DNA of 64,000 bases from Bacteroidetes bacterium B1(2017) (GTDB lineage Bacteria > Bacteroidota > Bacteroidia > UKL13-3): assembly GCA_002256395.1 (NCBI GenBank), contig NKJG01000002.1:273098-337097 (forward strand), given 5' to 3'. Within the stretch, counting starts at the first letter, position 1; each line of letters begins with the position of its first letter. The translations under genes and the position numbers were made by a program. A model generated the notes under the pieces. It had not been told where the DNA came from and did not search any database. It was given only the letters and a program-made list of their open reading frames with translations. This document shows positions 31,001 through 36,851 of the stretch, one piece after another.

Positions 31001-31044
31001 GTACCGTATCTAAGACTATAATATGTATGTGTATTCCAAAGCAT
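28039..31044 (-). CDS. DNA polymerase III alpha-like, probable error-prone (DnaE2-type) polymerase, 1001 aa
   Basis: PDFDIDYSW, GRGSGANSVVAYCLRITDVDP, MVFQEDVLKV, DADVLRRAMSGK; N-terminal PHP domain with altered metal-ligand motifs; adjacent to dinB. Confidence 0.9.
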   Translation of the reverse strand: MLWNTHTYYSLRYGTFSVEELVLQAKRLGLQSLGITDINCSTGIFEFVKCCIQHGIKPIAGIEFREKNHLLFTAVAKNTAGIEEINRLLSDHNLYGKAYADRLKHLQNSYVIYPLANYPSILMDHELIGVRLSDFTKLMRKDCTKIKNKLILQQPVTFKDASSYALHLHLQAIDNNVLLSRLETSAAAAPDEYLMSEPDIIHACRYHHYILSNTINFMDRCSVNFDFKTNKNKKVYSSSVYDDKQLLQTLAYDGLEYRYGSNNIVAKQRVQKELDIIDKLGFSAYFLITWDIIRYSMSRGFYHVGRGSGANSVVAYCLRITDVDPIELNLYFERFLNPKRTSPPDFDIDYSWKERPQVHDYIFKRYGRDHTALLGTMSTFRSSSIYRELGKVYGLPKREIDILADYPHKADRKSPIISRILDIGKQLQDFPNHRSIHAGGVLISEEPIFQYSALDLPPVGLPTVQWDMYISEDIGFEKFDILSQRGIGHIKDAADLVWQNKHIKVDVHEVQKFKTDPHIKQQLKEANSIGCFYIESPGMRGLLKKLKCDTYIHLVAASSIIRPGVAKSGMMKAYIQRFHDPKSINYLHPVMQEQLEETYGVMVFQEDVLKVCHHFAGLDLADADVLRRAMSGKFRSKAEFQKIIDKFFANCKEKGYPDELTKEVWRQIESFAGYSFSKAHSASFAVESFQSLFLKTYYPMEFMVAVINNFGGFYRTWVYINELKKTGAKVNLPCVNESVQFTNIKGEEVYLGFAHIESLERKTIEAILSDRLQNGPFLSFADFMDRVPISVTQVKILIKAGAFNFCGTGKKHLMWQAYMFQQDSIKHAEPITQKVTNSEGPQTIQLLMQETVQSILFARPHKEFTLPQLLYNPIEDAYDEIELLGFPVSMTEFDLLQTTYRGDVSALDMSKYLDQTVRMLGNYVTTKSVKTVRGDYMAFGTFYDAASNFFDTTHFAKSLETYPFAGRGVYLIEGTVVEEFGFYSIEVSKMAKLATKPDPRY

Positions 31045-31100
31045 GTTGTTGCTTATTAAAACCTAAATGGCGTATAAAAAATGTACTAAATAAATAAACC

Positions 31101-32264
31101 TTAATTATTGGTATTCTTCCTCGAATCTATTGAATGGCCTTTGGCTACAGCCTTCTTTCCATACCAAAACTTAATTTGATCCAAGGCTTGATAGAGTTTT
31201 ACTAATTCTTCGCTGTCTTCAAAAAGATCTATTTGTTGGGCTCCATAAACAAGGTTACTCACTTTTACGCCAATAAGTCTAATAAGTAGTCTTCTATCGT
31301 ATACTTTATCAAGCAATTCTTTTGCCTTGGCTAGTATTACATGGTCGTAAGAGGTATAGGCAACTCTAGCTTGCATGGTATGTGTTTGAAAATCGGAATA
31401 CCTAATTTTAATGGTTACAGTAGCACAAAGGCGGTTTTGTTTACGCATATCAAAGCATACATCTTGCACCATTTTAGAGAGTGTTTGGTGCAAGAATTTT
31501 ATATCGGTGGTATCTGTTTCAAAGGTTCGCTCCGAACCAATTGATTTTTGCTCGTGATAGGGCTCTACCCTTCTCGCATCAATGCCATTAGCTTTCTCCC
31601 AAATAATCTTACCATTCTCGCCCATTACTCTACTAAGCAGTTCAACAGGCATATTGGCTAAAGTTTCTATTTGCACAATACCCATATCACGCAGCGTGTG
31701 ATACGATTTATCGCCTATGCCAGGTATTTTTTTTATTGAAAGTGGGAAGAGAAAAGGTTTTACATTTGTTTGTTGCACTTCCTTTTCTCCATTAGGTTTA
31801 GCTTCGCCTGTAGCAATTTTGGATACTGTTTTGTTTACTGATAAGCCAAACGAAATAGGTAATCCTGTTTCTGTAATGATGCGGTGCCTAAGTTCATGCA
31901 TCCATTTATAGGTTCCAAAAAAACGATCTAAACCTGTTACATCAAGGTAATGCTCATCTATTGAAGCTTTTTCAACTAGAGGGGCAGCTTCTTCAATAAT
32001 ATCCGTAACAGTATGCGAAAATTTACTGTATTTATCCATATCGCCTCGTATCCAAATAGCTTGTGGGCAAAGTCGGCGGGCAAGTTTGCCAGGCATAGCA
32101 GAATGCACGCCAAACTTACGGGCTTCGTAGCTACAGCTAGCTACAACACCCCGGTCGGAGAAGCCGCCAATAATGACAGGCTTCCCCTTGAGGGCTGAAT
32201 TTTCTAGTCGTTCCACCGAAACAAAAAACGTGTCGAGGTCCATATGGGCAATGGTCTTATTCAT
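31101..32264 (-). CDS. dinB: DNA polymerase IV (Y-family)
   Basis: MDLDTFFVSVE, SIDEHYLDVTG, CSYEARKFGV; clamp-binding-like QIDLF near C-terminus. Confidence 0.93.
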   Translation of the reverse strand: MNKTIAHMDLDTFFVSVERLENSALKGKPVIIGGFSDRGVVASCSYEARKFGVHSAMPGKLARRLCPQAIWIRGDMDKYSKFSHTVTDIIEEAAPLVEKASIDEHYLDVTGLDRFFGTYKWMHELRHRIITETGLPISFGLSVNKTVSKIATGEAKPNGEKEVQQTNVKPFLFPLSIKKIPGIGDKSYHTLRDMGIVQIETLANMPVELLSRVMGENGKIIWEKANGIDARRVEPYHEQKSIGSERTFETDTTDIKFLHQTLSKMVQDVCFDMRKQNRLCATVTIKIRYSDFQTHTMQARVAYTSYDHVILAKAKELLDKVYDRRLLIRLIGVKVSNLVYGAQQIDLFEDSEELVKLYQALDQIKFWYGKKAVAKGHSIDSRKNTNN

Positions 32265-32267
32265 TTT

Positions 32268-32282
32268 GTTAATATAAATAAC
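32268..32282. promoter_or_regulatory. Degenerate second copy of candidate SOS operator in dinB promoter
   Basis: GTTAATATAAATAAC, one mismatch to GTTAAT-N3-ATTAAC, abutting the dinB start. Confidence 0.35.
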
Positions 32283-32290
32283 ATTTAGTA

Positions 32291-32305
32291 GTTAATAATA
32301 TTAAC
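32291..32305. promoter_or_regulatory. Candidate SOS operator upstream of dinB
   Basis: GTTAATAATATTAAC: perfect inverted repeat GTTAAT-N3-ATTAAC, same architecture as the site upstream of the XRE-S24 regulator. Confidence 0.55.
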
Positions 32306-32390
32306 TTTAATATAATAAAAATGCAAATTGTTTTTTTACCTCTCAGCAAATGAGGGCGTTAAAATGTAGGGCGAAAAATGCGGAGAATGA

Positions 32391-32422
32391 AGACCATTTT
32401 GTTGACGTCAACAAAATGGTCT
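32391..32422. repeat. Perfect 32 bp palindrome, copy A
   Basis: agaccattttgttgac|gtcaacaaaatggtct. Confidence 0.95.
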
Positions 32423-32464
32423 AGGGCTTGTAAATACTGGCATCTCAACGAAAACAATAGTTTG

Positions 32465-33355
32465 TTAAATAGAATTGTTTTTATTTATTCTCAACTTCTT
32501 TTTAGTGATATCTTTATCTGAGGATTTTATCTTTCGTTCTAGTTTTTTAATATCTTCTTCAGCAGGCAATTTTTCGGGCTTAATCCCGCTTTTCCCAAGT
32601 AATTGCCTTACATCTTCATTGTTTTTCACATGCTCTTGGGTAATCTCGCTTTCACCAAAAAGACCTTTCTTGCTTACGTTAAAATGGGTAATTTCTGCAG
32701 CCAACTGTTTTGCAGAAATAGTAATGGTTGGTAGGAAATCTGCTAAAGGGCGAGATTCAGAAATCCCCAATTTTCGTTTCATTGCACGAGTATCAAATCC
32801 TCCAAACAATGCGCTATCACCCTTACTTCTAACAATAGCGAACCCTTTGCTATCTACGCCTCTTTCATAAAGATTTTTAGATAATTGCATTTCTGCCGAA
32901 ATTAAGTTTTCACGAGCTCGTAATCTTTCTTCGAGCAAAATTCTTTCTTCAAGCAAAATTCTTTCTTCAAGCAAAATTCTTTCTTCAAGAAGTTCTTGCT
33001 TTCTGGTTTGCATGGCAAAATAGCTTTGCGCAAAAGCAATTTGCTCTTTTTTGGGATCGCCATTTTGGGCAATAAGATAACAGGCATACCGAGTAAGCAT
33101 AATATCCTCTTGCTTACGTTCCGCTCCAGATCCAATTCTGACCATTTTGTTGACGTCAACAAAATGGTCTAAAGGCTCTTCTCCTGTGGATCTACAGCTT
33201 TCTATTGCTTTTTCAATGGCATTTAAAAAGTTTCGCCATTCAGAGTAACCTAATAAAGGTTGGAGGTCTCTTGCAAGCCAGTATTCAACACCTTTTTCAT
33301 CATAAGCAAATTCTTCAAATTCGCCATGCAGTCTTTGTATTAGTTCTTTTTCCAT
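32465..33355 (-). CDS. dinD: DNA damage-inducible protein D
   Basis: LARDLQPLLGYSEWRNFLNAIEKA; DHFVDVNKMVRIGSGAER; DIMLTRYACYLIAQNGDPKKEQIAFAQSYFAMQTRKQE; similar to E. coli DinD in order of motifs. Confidence 0.9.
   Translation of the reverse strand: MEKELIQRLHGEFEEFAYDEKGVEYWLARDLQPLLGYSEWRNFLNAIEKAIESCRSTGEEPLDHFVDVNKMVRIGSGAERKQEDIMLTRYACYLIAQNGDPKKEQIAFAQSYFAMQTRKQELLEERILLEERILLEERILLEERLRARENLISAEMQLSKNLYERGVDSKGFAIVRSKGDSALFGGFDTRAMKRKLGISESRPLADFLPTITISAKQLAAEITHFNVSKKGLFGESEITQEHVKNNEDVRQLLGKSGIKPEKLPAEEDIKKLERKIKSSDKDITKKKLRINKNNSI
32922..32993 (-). repeat. 18 bp in-frame tandem repeat in dinD, about 4 units (LLEERI)
   Basis: tttcttcaagcaaaattc repeated; protein KQELLEERILLEERILLEERILLEERLRAREN. 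Confidence 0.92.
33140..33169. repeat. Perfect 30 bp palindrome, copy B, inside dinD CDS
   Basis: gaccattttgttgac|gtcaacaaaatggtc, encodes DHFVDVNKMV on the minus strand. Confidence 0.95.
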
Positions 33356-33420
33356 GGTACATAAAATTTATTATGATCCTAAATTATAGTAATACCTGAA
33401 TTTGAATGTGCAAGCTAAAT

Positions 33421-33453
33421 AGAACAGCAAGCATACTATGTAATGGCTGTTCT
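33421..33453. promoter_or_regulatory. Inverted repeat upstream of dinD
   Basis: agaacagc - 17 nt - gctgttct, about 66 bp upstream of the dinD start. Confidence 0.35.
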
Positions 33454-33574
33454 CTCTAACCCTTTTAATACGCGTGTTTAACGCCATAAAAAATAAATCG
33501 TGTTTCTATGATTTTTTTTAACAAACCAATGTTTAATAAGTAAGAATCTCTTAGCTATCAAGTTGAAATAATAG

Positions 33575-33606
33575 AGACCATTTTGTTGACGTCAACAAAA
33601 TGGTCT
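33575..33606. repeat. Perfect 32 bp palindrome, copy C
   Basis: agaccattttgttgac|gtcaacaaaatggtct; right flank also resembles that of copy A. Confidence 0.95.
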
Positions 33607-33642
33607 AGAGCCTGTGAATACAAGTGTCTCAAGGCTCCTCCA

Positions 33643-33804
33643 ATGAAGAATGCATATTCTATTGTTGGTAGTTTGGAAACAGAAAAAAATCTGTCTAATG
33701 AGCTCGAATTAATTGCTATTTCAGAGCTTGTAGTTGGCAGCTATTTAATTATGTTTGAAAATAATGAGAATCAATTTACTTCTCAACTAATTATTTTAAG
33801 ATAA
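33643..33804 (+). pseudogene. Remnant of a T9SS C-terminal sorting domain
   Basis: MKNAYSIVGSLETEKNLSNELELIAISELVVGSYLIMFENNENQFTSQLIILR* resembles a T9SS type A tail (ISEL..GSYL..FEN.....T...II) with no upstream gene body; begins just after palindrome copy C. Confidence 0.45.
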
Positions 33805-33841
33805 TTTATTATTTTGACTGTCATATACTTAGGCATTTTAT

Positions 33842-33856
33842 GTTAATATGATTAAC
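33842..33856. promoter_or_regulatory. Candidate SOS operator upstream of LexA-like regulator
   Basis: GTTAATATGATTAAC (within the larger inverted repeat tatgttaa-tatga-ttaacata, 33839-33859). Confidence 0.55.
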
Positions 33857-33917
33857 ATAAACTTGACATCTAAAATACCATTACATATCTTGCAAAAGTA
33901 TTCTAAGCAAGTAAACT

Positions 33918-34631
33918 ATGTATTTATCATCTAACATTAAGTTTCTCAGGAAACGGAAAAATTTTAGTCAGGAAGAAATGGCATTGGCGCTAGAATCTAA
34001 GCGCTCTGTTTTAAATAGCTATGAAAATAATATAGCCTCTCCTCCTATTGATATGGCAGTGCGCATTTCCGATTATTTTAGAATTAGTTTAGACACACTT
34101 TTACGCATAGACCTTACCAGATTGCCAGAGCACAAAGTTGGAGAATTAGAGCGTGGCTTAGAAGATTATATTAAAGGTAAATACTTGCGCATTATTGCAA
34201 CAACGACTAATTCTGATAATATAGATAATATAGAATTGGTATCTGAAAAAGCGCGCGCTGGCTATACTGCTGGCTATACAGATATTCAGTTTATTTCTGA
34301 ATTACCTCAATTTAGTTTGCCATTTTTAGATAAGCGTAAGAAATATCGCAGCTTTCAAATTAGCGGAGATTCTATGTTACCTATTCAAGATAAAACTTAT
34401 GTAACCTGCGAATATGTTGAAGATTGGAGCAGCCTTAAAGATGGTTTGTGCTACGTTATTCTTACTAAAGAAGATGGTATTGTATTTAAACGTGTATATA
34501 ACGATATAGCCAAGAGCAAAAAATTGGTTCTTATTTCAAACAACCCAATTTATAAACCCTATGAAGTAAATATTGAAGATGTTCTAGAGATCTGGAAGTA
34601 TATTATGGATCATAGCAAAACATTAGATTGA
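33918..34631 (+). CDS. XRE-family HTH regulator with S24 LexA/UmuD-like peptidase domain
   Basis: HTH IKFLRKRKNFSQEEMALALESKRSVLNSYEN; candidate cleavage EKARAGYTAGY; catalytic GDSM Ser and FKRV Lys. Confidence 0.9.
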   Translation: MYLSSNIKFLRKRKNFSQEEMALALESKRSVLNSYENNIASPPIDMAVRISDYFRISLDTLLRIDLTRLPEHKVGELERGLEDYIKGKYLRIIATTTNSDNIDNIELVSEKARAGYTAGYTDIQFISELPQFSLPFLDKRKKYRSFQISGDSMLPIQDKTYVTCEYVEDWSSLKDGLCYVILTKEDGIVFKRVYNDIAKSKKLVLISNNPIYKPYEVNIEDVLEIWKYIMDHSKTLD

Positions 34632-34655
34632 TATTCTCAATCTGATTGATTACGC

Positions 34656-34690
34656 AAAAAGGCAGCTCTTGGGCTGCCTTTCTTGTTTTA
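34656..34690. terminator. Bidirectional Rho-independent terminator
   Basis: aaaaaggcagctcttgggctgcctttctt between convergent genes. Confidence 0.85.
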
Positions 34691-34702
34691 TTTTTAATTC
34701 AT

Positions 34703-35893
34703 TTATTGCTTTACAAATGGTTTCGTTAAGATGGTATTTCCACTTTCAATTTTCAAGTAATACATACCTGCTTCTAAATCTTGAATAGCTAGTTCAAGTG
34801 TATTTGTTGGCGATAAATAAAGCTCTTGCTTAATACATACCTGACCTTGTAAGTTGCATACTTGAACACCTGTCAATTCTTTGTCGCACTGAATTATGAG
34901 GCTTGATTTTGCGGGGTTTGGATACACATTCACATCAGCTGAATGGACACTATTTTCTAGGCCTGCTGGTATCACTCGAGTAGTTAATTTTTTCCAATCG
35001 AAGTATGAATAGATAGGATAATGATCGGAAGTGTTGTTGCTAAATCCGGTACAATACGTAGCGGCATTATCTAAAACTTTTGCAGAACCTTTGAAGTAAA
35101 AAGAATCCAATGTTTTACTAATCATTTGATGGTCGATCATATTTACGCTGAAGGCATAAGATGATTTACCTGCATCTGTTAACTCTTTACTTGGAAAGGT
35201 ATAATTAGCGTTTAAGAAATTCTTATAAGGAGAAACAGAAGCGTTATAAATAGACTCATCTAAATCATCGTTCCAATCGCCAAGCACAATATATTTTGTG
35301 CCACGCAGTACACTTTCTAAATAGGTTTTTAAGGCATTAGAACCATCTACCCTATTATTATATGAGTTAACATCGGCAAAGGCTTTCATATGCAATACAA
35401 TAAAATAAAGAGTATCTGTTTTGGTACCACCTTTTGTTTTAAGCGCAACTCGCAAAGGCGATCTTCCTCCAAATTTTGATGCTTGAGAATTAAGGATATC
35501 GAAGGAGCTATCAATAATTACATCAAACATGCTTTTCTTCCAGTAAATACCCATTTTTTGGGTTTGCGAAAAGGCAGAAATATACGTATCGTATTTAGCT
35601 GCAAGTGCTGATGATAAAGAGTTGTATGCATTTGCATTGCTTATTTCTTCTAATGCAAAAACATCCATATCCGTTTTTTCTAGCATGGCTTTTACATTCG
35701 CAAATTGTGTAGCTTCATCTGTTGGTCCATTGCTAATATCACCAAACCATTCAACGTTCCAATTAGCTACATCCAATAAGCTATCATTACCAAGCTTTGG
35801 GAAATTTTGAGCACTTAGTTGGTTCGAACCGAGTAAAAAGAAAACTGTAATGAAAACGAATAGGTTTTTTATTTTAATTGATTTTAGTAGCAT
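34703..35893 (-). CDS. Secreted endonuclease/exonuclease/phosphatase family protein with T9SS type A CTD
   Basis: NVEWFGD, FALEEI, LGDWNDD, SDHYPIYS motifs; C-terminal VNVYPNPAKSSLIIQ. ORF extends to 35938; signal peptide start MLLKSIKIKNLFVF. Confidence 0.88.
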   Translation of the reverse strand: MLLKSIKIKNLFVFITVFFLLGSNQLSAQNFPKLGNDSLLDVANWNVEWFGDISNGPTDEATQFANVKAMLEKTDMDVFALEEISNANAYNSLSSALAAKYDTYISAFSQTQKMGIYWKKSMFDVIIDSSFDILNSQASKFGGRSPLRVALKTKGGTKTDTLYFIVLHMKAFADVNSYNNRVDGSNALKTYLESVLRGTKYIVLGDWNDDLDESIYNASVSPYKNFLNANYTFPSKELTDAGKSSYAFSVNMIDHQMISKTLDSFYFKGSAKVLDNAATYCTGFSNNTSDHYPIYSYFDWKKLTTRVIPAGLENSVHSADVNVYPNPAKSSLIIQCDKELTGVQVCNLQGQVCIKQELYLSPTNTLELAIQDLEAGMYYLKIESGNTILTKPFVKQ

Positions 35894-36851
35894 TTTTCTT
35901 GTTGTAATAGAAGAGCCAAAGATAAGCCGTAAATCCAAATAGCAATGTTAAGATTGTTTGAAACCCGTGAATGACAATTGCCAAGGCATTGCTGTTAACT
36001 AAATTAAGTCCAAGTAATACAAACGCCTGGCTCACTACAAAATGATAGGCTCCGGCCGAACCTGCTTGTATAGGAAGTGTTCTGGCTACTACGCCCAAAA
36101 CCATTACCAAAAAGGCATCATACATTGTAAGTTTTGCAGAGTCTTGGAACATAAAAAACCATAAATAGGTCATTAAATAAAATCCAATCCAAATACTAAT
36201 GGTATGAACCAAAAACCAAGATTTCTGTTTGATTTTTACTAGCGAAAGAGCGGTATCTATTAACTTTGTAATCCACTCGCTAAAGCCATCATGTCTTTTC
36301 TTTAGCCATTTATAAATTACAATCCCTACACCTAGCAATAATCCTAATACTAGTATTTTGTTTGGGGTTATTAGGTTTATGTCTTTTGTGAAATTATTAA
36401 GCAATGAACCATGGTTTAGAAACTCCAACAAGAAAGCTGTACAAATAATAATTCCTAAACAAATAACATCCGCAATGCGTTCAAATACTATTGTTCCTAA
36501 ACTTGTGTTTATAGGGTATTGCAGCGATTTTTTCAACAACATGGCCCTACTAATTTCACCTAAACGGGGCACTGCAAAATTTACTAGATATCCACTTGCA
36601 AGTGACGCAAGCAATACGTTAAATGGAGCTTTAAATCCAATTCCATTAAAGAGCACTTGCCACCTTAAACTCCGAGCTATGATAACCCAAACAGAAACAA
36701 AAAATACAGGTGCGAGTACCCAATGATTTCCATTTTGTATAACACCTAATAGCTCAGAAAAATTTGTTTTTCTAAAGCTAACATACAATAACCCTATACC
36801 TAAAATGGCAAATAATGTTGATTGCAAATAAACATATCGCTTAGGCAGCAT
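35874..36851 (-). CDS. Flippase-like (lysylphosphatidylglycerol synthase TM region / UPF0104) membrane protein
   Basis: Multi-TM; VPRLGEISRAMLLKKSLQYPI; PIQAGSAGAYHFVVSQAFVLLGL. Confidence 0.8.
   Translation of the reverse strand: MLPKRYVYLQSTLFAILGIGLLYVSFRKTNFSELLGVIQNGNHWVLAPVFFVSVWVIIARSLRWQVLFNGIGFKAPFNVLLASLASGYLVNFAVPRLGEISRAMLLKKSLQYPINTSLGTIVFERIADVICLGIIICTAFLLEFLNHGSLLNNFTKDINLITPNKILVLGLLLGVGIVIYKWLKKRHDGFSEWITKLIDTALSLVKIKQKSWFLVHTISIWIGFYLMTYLWFFMFQDSAKLTMYDAFLVMVLGVVARTLPIQAGSAGAYHFVVSQAFVLLGLNLVNSNALAIVIHGFQTILTLLFGFTAYLWLFYYNKKNATKIN

Noticed and set aside
32902-33162. 86 aa minus-strand ORF (MLTSTKWSELDLE...KKEFCLKKEFC) overlapping dinD
   Set aside because: Out-of-frame reading of the dinD tandem repeat and palindrome; dinD frame has clear family motifs.
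33583-33804. 73 aa ORF as a genuine gene
   Set aside because: Its start lies inside the palindromic repeat, there is no obvious RBS/promoter, and the body looks like an orphan T9SS tail; treated as a remnant.
28039-34631. Prophage or integrative element
   Set aside because: XRE-S24 regulator and DinD can occur on phages, but no integrase, terminase, capsid, tail or transposase genes are present.
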